A DNA stretch of 64,000 nt from Undaria pinnatifida (Eukaryota; Sar; Phaeophyceae; Laminariales; Alariaceae), in assembly GCA_012845835.1 (NCBI GenBank), contig JABAKD010000011.1, positions 6,324,381 through 6,388,380 on the forward strand. Direction: 5' to 3'. Positions 12,516 through 23,535 of this stretch are shown piece by piece (within the stretch, counting starts at the first letter, position 1; each line of letters begins with the position of its first letter). Both the position numbers and the translations under genes were made by a program. The notes under the pieces were generated by a model. The model was not told where the DNA came from, made no database searches, and was given only the letters and a program-made list of their open reading frames with translations.

Positions 12516-12723
12516 CAATTTGGGAGCGTAAGACTTCTCCCAAAAACCGATTTGGTGAAGAATGAAACTGACACCCCCGGACGAAACGTCTCATGGCCTA
12601 GGTACACAACAAAAATCGCAAAGAAAAATTGGCTGCTTCTGACGATTTTGGGTTAAGGAGCGCCACCCTTCAGAAACAGTTTCAGAAAAAAGCTACTAGC
12701 CTACCTCTGTTGTAGAATGGGTC
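12461..12723 (+). mobile_element. MITE family M, copy 1
   Basis: Begins GACGCGTGCTATGCACGATA and ends with the diverged complement (CCTCTGTTGTAGAATGGGTC). The interior shares CTCAATTTGGGAGCGTAAGA, a CTCCCAAAAACCGATTT block and CGATTTTGGGTTAAGGAG with seven other copies in the window. Confidence 0.75.
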
Positions 12724-12814
12724 ACAGTTTTGTTTTTTCCACGCAGTTTATTACCCATCTGATTCATCTAAAATATATATATATACTGCCGTGTATAGAC
12801 TATATACAGTATTT

Positions 12815-13305
12815 TGCATGATAAACTGGTGCATTCCTTCCACAACCGTCAGATTTGTCCCCTTAAAGGATTTATCGTTTTACCGCGCACAGATTAAGTT
12901 GCCCCGCCCGTTTCCCGACCCCGTTCCCTCTTGTTCAAACCCAGGCCTCCACGCCCTTAAAAACTCCGCCCTCCCCTCACCGCCGGTCCGGTTGTACGAC
13001 TTACAGGATACACTTGATAAACTGACGCATTTCCTTCCACAGCTGTCAAATTTTGTCCCCCTCAGAAACGGGTTTTATAATTTCCGCGCACAGACTGACT
13101 AACATCACCCTGTTGACCCTGGTACAAGCTACGCTGTAGTTACAAGGGGAGTGGCCGACCTATACTTTAATGAGGACACACACCCAGTAATACGCGTGAT
13201 CGGAGTATCACACACAGCTTGCAAAGATGAGTTTCGGAGTATCACACACAGCTTGCAAAGATGAGGTTCGACGAAATCTTCGATCTCACAGCTGGAGTGT
13301 ATTTT
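12815..13305 (+). repeat. Dispersed repeat family R, copy 1
   Basis: Contains two tandem subunits (AAACTCCGCCCTCCCCTCACC, TACAGGATACACTTGATAAA, TCCGCGCACAGA) and a conserved 3' part ending in TCGATCTCACAGCTGGAGTG. GGAGTATCACACACAGCTTG is locally duplicated. Copies occur at 42824, 61785 and, inverted, 60076. No ORF is shared, and the origin is unknown. Confidence 0.75.
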
Positions 13306-13767
13306 TGTTCTTACAATATTGCATACATATATAAAATAACAATATATCAATATATATTTGACTACCCGAGGTAATCAATACCAGGTACATACTCCCTCAC
13401 CCCCCCGAGAGATGAACATGTGGGAGGCGACACTAAGGAAAAAGCATCGATCCGATGGCAGTTGACCCTGTTCAGGGGAATACATGACATGTTCAGAGGA
13501 TAATCCGTCCCGTAGGGTGAGACGTAGGGCAAGGGTGGGATGGGGTGACCGCCAGTCCGACAGCGGTATAACATCGGTAAGAGACTCCAATGGGGCAACG
13601 GCGCCACTAGGATCGCCCACAGGTACGGAAACGGCGACAGGTGAAGGGCGACGGGCCACGAACAGTGTACCTGCGGAGGGCCTTATCTCCTCCAGAACGA
13701 GGGCGCGCACTCGTATAGCTGCTGCCATCAGCGCACGATCGTCGGACGGGGGGGGGTGGGGGTGTAC
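13306..13767. other. Unclassified, short overlapping open frames
   Basis: AT-rich to about 13370, then GC-rich. Both strands are open for about 100 codons without recognisable motifs. I do not call a gene. Confidence 0.35.
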
Positions 13768-13910
13768 TCAATTTGTGCATGGTTGTAGTCGTATGACCAT
13801 AGACACTCGCATCCCCACTATGCCGAGATGGAGCACGTCGGGTTTTCACCAACCAGGCAGACATTGCTTGCACCAAGCGCGAAGCGCCGTGAGGTGTTCG
13901 CCGAGTCGCA
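13768..13910 (+). repeat. Dispersed repeat S, copy 1
   Basis: GCATGGTTGTAGTCGTATGA through GAGGTGTTCGCCGAGTCGC matches the reverse complement of about 47330-47482 (GCATGGCCGTAAGAGTCGTA to GAGGTGTTCGGCGAGTCGC), including a GCAGACATxGCTTGCACCAA core. The second copy is in intron 1 of the OTU gene. Confidence 0.7.
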
Positions 13911-14375
13911 TGAAGGATGAGCTGCATCCTTCCAAGAACCGCTCGTAAGACGGACTTCGGCACCATGTGCCTACATTCTTGCTTATGGATGACAGCGCCA
14001 ACGAGCTACTTTGTTTTCTATGTGGCCACTCCAGAGACAGCAATGGGTATTAGTATGTGACTGCCTCGCAGGTCCCTTACCATAGTCACAGTACGTGATG
14101 CGATCATTCCCCTTGTGCGGAGTTAGGGTTCTCCACCCCGCACTCAATATGATCTGCTAACTCGATAACCATCGTGGTGACTGCCAAAAAAAGAAAAAGA
14201 AAAAACGGTGCCCTGGTCGTGTCTAGCTCACGCAGTGACTGGCATGTTTTTCAGCGTCGTTGCCAAACAGCGCCAGCCCCAATATGCATATAATGGTTTA
14301 CAGCATCGGTGCCAATCGGGGCCAGCTATTATATATATATTAGGGCGGGGGGTGGGGCAGCTTCCCACTTGACCA
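13911..14375. other. Unclassified spacer before the RT element
   Basis: No supported gene. A partial direct repeat is visible near 14250-14325 (CAGCGTCGTTGCCAAACAGC / CAGCATCGGTGCCAATCGGG). Confidence 0.4.
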
Positions 14376-14402
14376 ATCCACAGGACGCCCCCTCACCAGC
14401 TA

Positions 14403-14960
14403 ATGATGGCGCGGATGGTGTCGTCCGCAACACATTTTGAGCCATCACCGTCGTTGCCGGAACCATCTCCGGACACGCCTGATGCATCACAGCCGCCGAT
14501 AAAGGAACCGGGGCCACCCCTAACGGCATCTCTTCCACTTGCAGGATCGAAAACACCCGTCATAGAACGTTCAACGCTAGCAGGAGAGGCACCACCCCAG
14601 ACATCAGGGCTTGTGCAGCCGTCGCAGCAGCAGCAACCACCGTGGCCTGCTATGCTACCGATAACGCAACCAACGGTGTTAGGGTCATGTCCATTGCAGC
14701 TTGCATTAAGGGGGCAGTCTCAATCGCCGATACAGCACCCCCCAGCCATACCGGTGCCCGTCCCGACCCCTCCGACGCCACCGCAACCGCCGTCAGCTAA
14801 CTCTCCACCCGCCAGGCCACCCATCGCGTCGTCGCCAAGTCCGTCACCGTCTCCGCCGCCGCCGCTGCCGACAGCTGGCCCTCCCTCGACAGCGACACCT
14901 CTCCTGACACCCTTGTGCTCGAAACGTCATCGCGGGCAGCAGTCAGGACGGCGCAGATAG
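14403..14960 (+). pseudogene. Pro-rich leader of the RT element
   Basis: The 185-codon open frame is dominated by Pro, Ser, Thr and Gln (SPSPSPSPPPPLP near its end) with no folded domain visible. It precedes the first Cys/His cluster in the same direction and may be the disordered N-terminus of the element's protein or a separate ORF1. The start codon is arbitrary. Confidence 0.35.
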
Positions 14961-16149
14961 CATCACCAAGGCCATCACGGCCGACGTACTCACGTACGAT
15001 GGAGGGAACGGGTTCGGCATCCGCGCCGACGTCCGACTTACCTCCGTCGCCGCCACGGACACCATCGCCGACGTCTGCAGAAAACCAGCTCCGGGAGGAA
15101 CCCTCGGAAGACCGCAGTGTATGCTACGACACCTTGGCCTCTCCGTTGGTAAATTTAGGGAGCTGCTCCCATCGACTGCACCTTCCGTGCTACGCCGCAC
15201 TCTGAGTCAGAGCGGGGGCCGACCTGCGGTGTCCGGCATGCCCGGCGACGTAAGAATAAACGAGGCCGACAGGGTGGCACTTCGTCAGCACAGTAATGAG
15301 GTTATGGTACGTCGTAGAGGTGCTGAAGGTCGCGCGCGGCAAGATAGGCCAGCTGACGAAGAAGCGAGGCCAACAACAACGTCCGAAAGACGAGCCAGGA
15401 GGCGACGAGCAATATGCAGCATTTTCCACGGTCTGGTTGAGGAAGCCACTTGGGTACAAGTATCCTGCTCGTGCGGCGTACACCTCCGTTTAGGCTTCTG
15501 TGAGGACGCACTCCTCCGAGCTAGGACTTTCAGAGGGGCACACCAAGTCACGTACCCGAACCCTGCACGAGGAGCATCAAGAGGTGGATATACAGCCCCT
15601 TCCCCAACAGATTCGCGCTCTCGGCAGGTCGATGCACAGGACGGAAGAACGCGAGCTCAGGGTCAACGCAGCCGAGCAGTGCCTCCTAAGAAGGGCGCAC
15701 ATCACCCCAGAAGTGGTGGATTAATCGTGCAGTGCCACAGAGCGAGAGGAGGGAGACCACCACGGAGAATAACGTGGAACGATCCCTCAGCAACAAGTTC
15801 AAGCGTCGTGGGGTCTGTGGCAGGCATCTGGAGGATGACGTTATGTTCGCTTTTGGTGACTGGCTCGCCCACAGCAGGTGTGTCATAGAAAGCGCAGCGG
15901 AAGCAGACAACAGGGGGGACGACCGCTTTGGGGGTAGCTATCCGAGGAGGAACAGGAGTGCCACGCCGAAAAACGTTCCGACTCGCGGCAATAGTGCCCA
16001 GGATCCATCTGAGGTACGACCGCACTACCCCGGAGGGTGTTCACCAACAGCGACAGTTAGAGAGACTGTGACGATCACTGAGTTCGGGTGTAGAAGAGGC
16101 CGCAAGCGAAGATGAAGATGATCAAGACGTGGAAGGGGGACTGGAGGAG

Positions 16150-17700
16150 TCCGAGGCGTTTTAGTGCACGTATTGCGGTTGACCTCTAGAGAACTCTGTT
16201 GGGGAATCGGAGGAAAACGACGCCCGGTCACCCGTTCCGTGCGCCCATAGAGGTTTGGTACACGCCCGCTGCACGCTGGACCGCACGGAGCACCTGGCGA
16301 GAGAACTTTTAGGTCCTACCAGGTAGGCCCTGCGTAGCGTGTCGTTCGGCGTGGTCGGGAGGAAGCCGGCCTCCCCATCCGGTGGATTTCGCTAGAGGGC
16401 TTTCCATGAACGGGCAAGGAAAGTGGGTGGCGGTGAGGGGTGCCCAGCAGTTCGCTGCTCGCGTTCAGCGGGACATTTTCGGACCAGAGTCAGCCAGCGA
16501 CGTGACAGCTGGTATTTACGGCGCATAGTTTGAGCTCATGTTACGTGCCCATGGAAGGAGCCCAACCTACTCGTTCTTGCTGTACTCCCTGATTTTCGAT
16601 GCGCTGGACCTGCTTCAAAGGGCTTACCTCGATTTCCTCCGACCAAAGGAATGAGAAGCGGCGGTCGACCGCTACCGTACAATCGCAGGATATCTAGCTC
16701 CGACTCTCGAACCAAGGACTCTACATTGGACCTCACTTCCGAGAGTATCTGGTGGGCCTCGACGCCGAATGTGAAGAACGGCTATCGAGGCGGACCCTCG
16801 GGGTCCAAAGCGCGTTGGAAGTAGGTGACGCGCTTTCTTCCTTTTCAATGGCGAAGGCAGCTACACCGGAGAGAACGGACCGGACGCTGGAGAGCGACCA
16901 TTTACATACGGGACCAGCTGAACAGATAGGCGCCGCTAGGAGCGCAGCAGAGAGGCGTCGTGCCGCGGGGAACAGGCGTACTTATCCCTGCGCCTACTGT
17001 GGGCGGGCACTAGTGGAATTTACTGGGGAGCCGGTGGTAGGCTCTTTATGGGCACTTATCCCGTGTCCGTGTGGAGAACAAATGCATTCCCGCTGCATGC
17101 TGGACCGTGCAGAACGCCTCTCGAGTGGGCGAGCAGACCCACAGCCATGCGTCGCGTGTCACTCGGAATGGCCAGCAAGAAACCGACCTCTCCGTCCGGC
17201 GGAACTGGCTGAAGACCTTCCAAGTCTACGACCGGAGAAAACGTGGTCGGCAGTAGCGGGAGACCCTGCAGTTCGCCGAACAACCTGGAAGAGGACGGCC
17301 CCCGGCTGGACCCAGCCAGTGATTTCTCGCCTGGTTTTCACGATACCTTTGAGGAGATGGTGAGGACCCATGGTAGCAACTTAATCTCCTCGTTCCTGCT
17401 ATGCTCTCTGTTCGGCGATGCTCTTGGCCTGCCCCAAGGCGCCTACCTCGACTTCCCCCGACCGAGGGAATGGCGAGCGGCGGACATTTACTACCGTGAA
17501 ATTTTCGCCGCGTACGCCATCCGCTCGCAGGACACTGCGCTCCGACTCCCGAATCGAAGGATATACATCCTACCTCATGTCCGAAGGTTTTTGGCGGACC
17601 TCGACTCCACGTGGGAGAACCGCCTGGCGAGGTAGACCCTCGGGGTCCGAAATGCGCTGGAAGAAGTTGAGGCGCTTCCTCCTTGCCCGACAGCGACGTG
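16150..17700 (+). pseudogene. Tandemly duplicated RING-like + helical module (two copies, about 850 bp apart)
   Basis: Copy 2 has PCAYCGRAL, then IPCPCGEQMHSRCMLDRAERL and CVACHSEW (16980-17170), giving CxxC, CxC, HxxC and CxxC spacing like a RING or related zinc finger. It is followed by a helical stretch with LLCSLFGDALGLPQGAYLDF and PREWRAADIYYREIFAAYA (17243-17635). Copy 1 (16150-16800) has the same order and many of the same residues (TYSFLLYSLIFDALDLLQ, AYLDFLRP) but is more decayed. Each ends in a near-identical ACCCTCGGGGTCC block at 16795 and 17635. I do not recognise the helical part. Confidence 0.5.
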
Positions 17701-18779
17701 GACCCTCGGGTGTCCCAAAACGTGTTTGGGGCACGAAACGCGCTGCCTGCTTCCCCGACGTCGGGCGGCGTAACACCGGAAGGAACAGACTTAGCGTTGA
17801 AGAGTGAGCCGTTAGCACGGGGAGTAATGCTACCGGAATCAGCAGCTCCGGCGTCTGAAGATGACTCGCGGGTAAGGGGGAAAGCGGAGCCAAGAGACGC
17901 TGCTTCTGTAGTCGCGCATAACATCCTCATGGCCGGAGATGGGGATCTCACGGTGCCGGGACGCTTAGATCCGCCCAGCGACACCCCAGCGGCGGCGAAG
18001 GTGACGGCGGAGGGAGCAGTCTCGGCGCGGGAGAGCGATCATCTAGCAGCGGGAGTGACACCACCGGAAGGTGCAGCTCTAGCGGCAGAAGGTGAACTGG
18101 GGCAAAGGTAGCAGACGGAGCCAGGATATACTGTTTCGGTAACCACGGGGAACTTCCATACCGCTGGAAACAGGGAGACGGCGCCGGGACACTCGCCCCC
18201 GCCCCCAGCCCAGCCCAGTGCCACCCCAGCAACACCTGGAGCGACTGCGTCTATGCCCACTGATGCAGCAGAGGGTGGGGGAAGCAGACGAGGCAGACGG
18301 GGTCGACCGCACGGATCTGGAAGGGGATCACGAGCCACGCGAACTGGGAGAGGAGCCGACACGTACCGGGGGAGAATATCTCGACCCGGAAGCGGCGAGG
18401 CTCCCCCGGCCCCTGCCGAGGGAAGGATTGGCGGTGGTGAGAGTGAACTCCGCAGGGAAGCAGGGGACGGAGAGAGAGGAGGGCCAGCACCAGGGGGCGT
18501 AGTGCAACTTCGCCCTTTTATTGAAGACGACCAGACGGTACGACCCGCGGGGATTGTAGAGCAACGATCGCTCGAGGACATCGAGTGGTTACCCCGTGGG
18601 CTTCAACATGCGATGCATGCGCGGTGCGTGGTGAATGCAGTCAGGCGAGGCGGGGCGCAGGCGCCGCTCCTCTGCGGCGCAAGGGGGTGCACAGTCCGCC
18701 ATGGAGGATGGGAAGCGTTGGAAGCGGCAGTTCAGGCGGATCCTGGACTGCATTACGGCAGCGAGACTTTGAGGGAGAC

Positions 18780-20110
18780 CTGACGACGGCGAGAAAGGGC
18801 GCCGAGATGGTCTCTGCTATCCCTGGGACCAAAACACGTTTGGATTTGCAGGACGACTCGATGATATTCCCCTTGAGGACCTCCAACAACGCTTCGGCAC
18901 TGTTGTCAAAGTGCAGACGAGGGTTGGCTACTTCCCACGCCAAGCTTATCACCCATTTGCTTTGCATCCTCGGTAGCGCCCTGGGAGATCATCGCCAAGC
19001 CATATTCGGAGACGCCGAACTCACTCTTGAGGTCGATCAAGCTGCGGTACATCCTCCCGGCTCTACTGCACTCGCAGGATGGCCGAATGAAGCGGCACGA
19101 GAGGTTTGCATCTGCCGAACGCGGTGACTTGCATCCTTTTGCTCCTGTGGTTAATGGAGTATACCCGTCGAACATCGACAAGGCAGAGCGCCAAATCCAC
19201 AAAGCGACAGACGCTGATATCTGCAAGAGGGCGTCAGCACCATGCCGCCATCCAGGGGGAAGTGACTGTGGCAGCACGCAGCCTCCTCGCTGAACCGCGC
19301 GCGCCGAGGAGCGAAGAAACGTGAGAGCGAGTGAAGCCAAAGTTCCCGGAGGAGGATCAGACCTGCGTCTCCGAAGCTGCAGCGGCAGCGGTGGTAGCAA
19401 ATTCCTCCGACCCGGAGGAAGGGAGTGGTCCCAACTGGCGTCCGGGGGAAGAGTTCGACCCACAGGTGGCCCTCGAGGTAATCAATTCCCGCAATGCGTT
19501 ATCAGGCGCGGGGAACGACGGCCTGCGTTTTTCGCACTTGAATTCAATGATCAGGACTAGCTTCGGGCGCGATAAAATTGGAACTGGCATTGAATCCTTC
19601 TGGAAAAGAGTTATCGACGATCCAAGCGCCTTCCCGCCGAAATTCTGGCTCTTCTTGCCATCAAACCTCACTGTAGGCCTTGTGGGTGAAAAATGCCGCC
19701 CCGTCTGCGTCGGGATGACGTGGAGGCGCCTTCTTGCGGCCGGAACCATGCGGCAGTGGCAACCACGGCTGGAGGAGACCAACCGCAAAGGAAGGCAGTT
19801 TGGAGTCGGAGTACGAGGGGGGTAGAACAGGTAGCGCTACGTGCAAGGGTATGTTACCAGGCAAAAAAGTGACTGATCCTCACCGATTGCTCCCCAACGC
19901 GATCAACACAGCGCAACGGACTGCTGTGCTTGCGGAGGCAGCCACTTGCGTGCCGGCGCTTACACCGTTCGTGACAGAATGTTACGGCGAGAGATTTGAC
20001 CCCACGTTCTTTGAGATGGAACCGGGAGAAAGTCGGAAGATCGACCGCTCCACTGGGGTACAACAAGAGGGGGTGATGACAGTATGGGCACAGCAGTATA
20101 TGTAATCTCT
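18780..20110 (+). pseudogene. Reverse transcriptase remnant
   Basis: Traces include YILPALLHSQDGRMKRHERF (19046-19106), resembling the basic block upstream of the RT fingers in non-LTR-type RTs. Next come GAGNDGLRFSHL (19505-19550), EKCRPVCVGMTWRRL (19690-19733) and, near 19890-20075, LPNAINTAQRTAVL and STGVQQEG. In intact relatives this order gives RT motifs 1, 2, A and B. Sequence stops resembling RT at about 20100, before motif C. The remnant is in several frames. The GVQQ form of motif B is, to my knowledge, common in large RT families of protists and algae. Confidence 0.65.
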
Positions 20111-20286
20111 TGAGCTTATGTATGTGTCTGACAGTATAAAAAAAACACACCATCTGTATATAGTGTTAGTTTGTAATGTAGCTCATATAATAGACCCGAT
20201 GCGTGCGGTGTTCCTGTGTGTGCCTAATTATTAGGTTGTGTCCCTCGACATGCGCCGTAAAATCGAGGGCTAAAGAGCACCAGTGT
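20111..20286. other. Unclassified spacer
   Basis: A/T-rich; nothing recognised. Confidence 0.4.
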
Positions 20287-20560
20287 GTTGCCCCGCTGGT
20301 CTAGTGGCTATATAACCCCGAGCACTAGTTAATAGACTCAGACGTGATTTTCTGGAGTCACCCCAGGTGCCGAGAGCGTTTATTGCGTGGGTTAGTACAA
20401 TTCGACGCGAGACGACCAGGGAAAAAGGTGCTGATTTTTCTCGCGATGAAACCAAGGCGTGTACGGTAGTGGGGGGAGGGGAAGGGTGAGAAGAGCAGTG
20501 ACCCCGGGTCGGAGCGTGAGTCTGAGCGTGAGTTACTACGTAGTTACCGAGAACGAGAAA
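20287..20560 (+). mobile_element. SINE family B, diverged copy
   Basis: The head TTGCCCCGCTGGTCTAGTGG resembles a tRNA A-box region. The body shares GCGTGGGTTxGTxCAATTCGA and the tail GTACGGTAGTGGGGGGAGGG with the copies at 38708 and (inverted) 40640. Confidence 0.6.
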
Positions 20561-20570
20561 CAAAAAGTGC

Positions 20571-21015
20571 GAAGATATTAGAATATATCAGACGAGCAAA
20601 AAAAGAAACAATCATTCAAGTATCTTGATTGTAGTGTGTGTGAAAACGCTCCATGCGCATTACAAATCCATTGTTGGCACACCGTCCGTCGCGGAGAAGT
20701 TGATGATAACTTCCACGTGTGGGACAGGAACAGCAGTATGACGGAATCGCGATCGCTCGAGATCGGAGATAAAAACCAACCAGAGTCGTCAACACCGCTC
20801 ACCGGCCGCAGGTTAGCAATACCCTGCCATCCTGTCATATCATATATACCACCAGACCAGAGTACGTGAGCATATGATACCTCCCAGGCCCCAGGTACAT
20901 GATTTCGTGATTTATATCACTCTGTCCGCAAAAATGTAAGGGCAGCTGGTAATTGTTACACATACAGAAAAAATATATTATATTTCCGGACAAGTCCACT
21001 TCCTCACAGGAGTGA
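20571..21015. other. Unclassified
   Basis: No supported gene. The last bases (CACTTCCTCACAGGAG) equal the end of a TRIM LTR, hinting at a further LTR fragment left of the first TRIM. Confidence 0.4.
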
Positions 21016-21444
21016 GTGGTGGATAAACGAGTTTAGAAGGAAATAACTCGATTAGCATTTGTTGTTCAACATTTTTAGTCTACTTCACAATGGCGTCGCA
21101 GACAGGATGTGAGATTATGAACAATGTGAGGTCGCCGGTTCGATTCTCACGAGGTCTGTCAGAAAAAGAAGCAAAAACAAAGAAAGGATTTTCTCACGTT
21201 CAAGAACCTGTAAAACTCAACCACTTAAAAACAACGCTGAGAGCAATGTATAGGATCATTGCAAGCCACTCCAATACCGGAAAAGTCGCATTGGATACTG
21301 GGTATCTCATCGGGGTTCTTGGCATAATCTGGGAAATATGCCAGGTTTAGTGGGGGAGAATGCGGTGGAAAAACGAGTTTAGAAGGAAATAGCGCTCGAG
21401 AGTAGCATTTGTTGTGCAACATTTTTAGTCTATATTTTCTCACA
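21016..21444 (+). mobile_element. TRIM 1 (miniature LTR retroelement, about 430 bp)
   Basis: Two direct repeats of about 75-84 bp (GGTGGAxAAACGAGTTTAGA through ACATTTTTAGTCTA, ending CACA) flank about 270 bp. A primer-binding-site candidate (TGGCGTCGCAGACAGGAT) directly follows the left repeat, and a purine tract (TGGGGGAGAA) directly precedes the right one. This order, LTR, PBS, short non-coding interior, PPT, LTR, defines a terminal-repeat retrotransposon in miniature. It has no coding capacity and would need an autonomous partner. Confidence 0.75.
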
Positions 21445-21797
21445 GGACACAGGAGTGTGGTGGAAAAACGAGTTTAGAAGGAAATAACTCGAGTAGCATT
21501 TGTTGTGCAGCATTTTAGTCTACTTCCTCACAATGGCGCTGTCGGCAGGACGTGAGATTATGAACAGTTAGTGAGGTCGCTGGCTCGATTTTCACCGTCT
21601 TTCCCAGAAAAAGAGAGAAAAAAAGGGATTTTCTCACGTTCAAGAACCTGTCTGAAAAAGCTCAACCTCGCTTAAAAATGATGATGAGAGCAATGTATAG
21701 GATCATTGCAAATCACTCCAATACCGAAAAAGTCGCACTGGATACTAGGCATCTCATCGGGGTTCCTGACATAATCTGGGAAATGTGTCAGGTTTAG

Positions 21798-22370
21798 ACT
21801 GATTCTACGTTATTATTTTTGTCCTGCCGTCGACGCCACATGACATGTTATGTTATAGGGTGGACACAGAGTGCCCCTCTGCAGGTCTGCCAATTGAGCA
21901 GGTCCTCGGAGAGTACTCACTTTCGTTTCCTTCGTAGAGACGCAGCTTTATTCGTTTCCACCAGAGCCCCGGATAGCTTCTGAGATCGGAGGCACGTGCC
22001 TCCGATCTACTATTTCCTAACTTTCCCGAATATAAAACGGTGACCTTATCATACGAAACCCATCCAAATGATCTCAAATTCGGATAATTACAGCCTTTCG
22101 CCTTTCGAGGCCGTATTATCTCTTAACAATAGCCCCCCCCAAAAACCAGCGATTTTCTTTAACGAACGTTTCATGGCTGCTCGATACAAGCAAGGATACT
22201 ATTGAAACCAAAGTATCCATATGTTTTCTTGTGTGCAAAGGTCTATCGGTCGATGACGTCGGGGTGTCGAGGGGCACACACCGTATTTCAGGAGATACGA
22301 TCGGGAGCTGTTTTGAAACCGGCGATTTCGTTGAAGAAAATTTGGGGGGGCTACCGTGGTAGGACGATTC
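21798..22370 (-). mobile_element. Family U insertion in TRIM 2, carrying an LTR-like segment
   Basis: Flanked by a perfect 5-bp duplication TTTAG (21793-21797 and 22371-22375). Read on the minus strand it shares both ends and its first 230 bp with the element at 32089-32355: CGGTAGCCCC near the start, AACGAAATCGCCGGTTT, AAAGAAAATCGCTG, and AGAATCAGT at the very end. Unlike that copy it also contains LTR-B and a PBS-like site just before its end. Confidence 0.7.
21821..22128 (-). mobile_element. LTR-B with adjacent PBS-like site, inside the family U insertion
   Basis: On the minus strand it starts TGTTAAGAGATAATACGG at 22128 and ends near 21841 in CATGTCA. Most of its length matches LTR-A at 11809-12078 (for example ACTCTCCGAGGACCTGCTCA, AATAAAGCTxCGTCTCTACG). 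Two bases past its end stands TGGCGTCGACGGCAGGAC (21838-21821). On the other side it is preceded by GGGGGGGGCTAT, like a polypurine tract. The order PPT-LTR-PBS is what the junction of a tandem or one-LTR-circle copy would look like. It looks broken and non-coding. Confidence 0.6.
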
Positions 22371-22470
22371 TTTAGTGGGGGAGAATGTGGTGGAAGAACG
22401 AGTTTAGAAGGAAATAACTCAAGTAGCATTTGTTGTGCAACATTTTTAGTCTACTTTCTACTTCCTCGCA

Positions 22471-23535
22471 GGAGGTATTGGGGTTTCCACTCAGGAATCT
22501 GTGCGTTTCTACGATTTTTGAAATATGAATTCTCGCCGCATCGCGGCGGCTGCGACTTGAAACTAAGGAGCCAAAGCAACGACGCAGACCCCGGGCAGAG
22601 CAGGAGACAGGGAGAATCGAAAAAGACGGGGAGAGCACCACGCACAGGCTCTGCCCGCCTTCGCTTTCCGTTCGGTGCGTAGCATTGTGGAGGAGGTGTC
22701 CTGCGGTTTTGCTGCCTCGGTTTTGCTGCCTCGGTTTTGCTGCTGTGCATTTTTGCTTCTATCCTGGTTTATTTTTCAAACTTGAAGCACTTCCAGCACG
22801 GGCTGCTTCGGGAATAGGTGAGTCACCTGCGCCCGGAGTGATGAGCAAAAACACAGCAGAGTGGGTCTGTGGGTAAATCAGATAGGTGCTCCTGAGCATG
22901 CGTAGCATTAGAAGCCTTGGAGCCGCGTCAATCAGCTTTGCTTTATTTCGATAGGTTATGCCTTCTTTGCGGCTTTGCACCAAGTATAGCACGGTGGCGT
23001 ATCCGTCCCAACGGCAGCGTCTACTTGCGCACAACCACCAGTGCTCCAGCAGCAGCAGCTCAGCAGCAGCAGTACTCGAGTTTGCGGTTTCATGCTATCA
23101 CACGGCGCGTTGTTGTTCGTCCTCAAAAGTCATATCTACCGCTGGCCAGCACGATTATGTGCTGTCTTTTTTGTTTTTGATGAATTCCGGTATTTTTTAC
23201 ACCAAATTCAAAGACGGTTGAATATTGAATATTGCTCCTGACCGTAACGAGTCAAGTCGAGCCTCAGTTGGCTGGCAAAATTATCATCGTCCGCCCGGCA
23301 CAGCACCGGCACTCAACACCGCAAGTAAATTGATGATTATTACTGCTGCGCTGCTCCGTGCATACCTGATGTATACGTTGTGTTCGCCGTAGAGAGTTGG
23401 TCGACGTGCTTGCAGTAAGCTTCGGCAGCTGAAAGTTCTTCTCACAGCGTTTAGGCCATATCGAGAACATGAAACGTGAAACACAAAGCACCCCCCGGTA
23501 TTGTACACCTCGCGCCCATATATACATGGGCCGGT
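22471..23535. other. Unclassified; short microsatellites
   Basis: A 16-bp unit (CGGTTTTGCTGCCT-like) repeats three times at 22704-22748, and CAG-rich repeats lie at 23044-23075. The rest shows no gene or known repeat. Confidence 0.45.

Larger units (their letters stand above)
14376..20110 (+). mobile_element. Broken retroelement with serial RING-like Cys/His clusters and a reverse transcriptase
   Basis: Coding traces run on the + strand through this block but move between frames, so it is decayed. In order there is a Pro-rich leader (14403-14960), several Cys/His clusters of RING-like spacing (near 15100-15260, 16150-16350, 16980-17170, 18520-18680), then reverse-transcriptase-like sequence (18780-20100). 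The RT part has NDGLRFSHL, RPVCVG, LPNAINTAQR and STGVQQEG, resembling the non-LTR-type set upstream block, 'RPIAVG', motif A neighbourhood 'K-NAFNT-R' and motif B 'GVQQGDPLG'. The catalytic YxDD part is not found, so the 3' end seems missing. No LTRs or terminal repeats were found, so the class is uncertain; a LINE-like origin is the best guess. It is interrupted in many places. Confidence 0.6.
21456..22470 (+). mobile_element. TRIM 2, interrupted by a 573-bp insertion
   Basis: LTRs at 21456-21532 and 22386-22470, PBS candidate TGGCGCTGTCGGCAGGAC at about 21534 and PPT TGGGGGAGAA at 22376. The interior closely matches TRIM 1 (AGAGCAATGTATAGGATCAT, CTCATCGGGGTTC). The element is split at 21797/22371 by another element. 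A 4-bp GGAG flanks it on both sides. It lies only 11 bp after TRIM 1. Confidence 0.75.
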
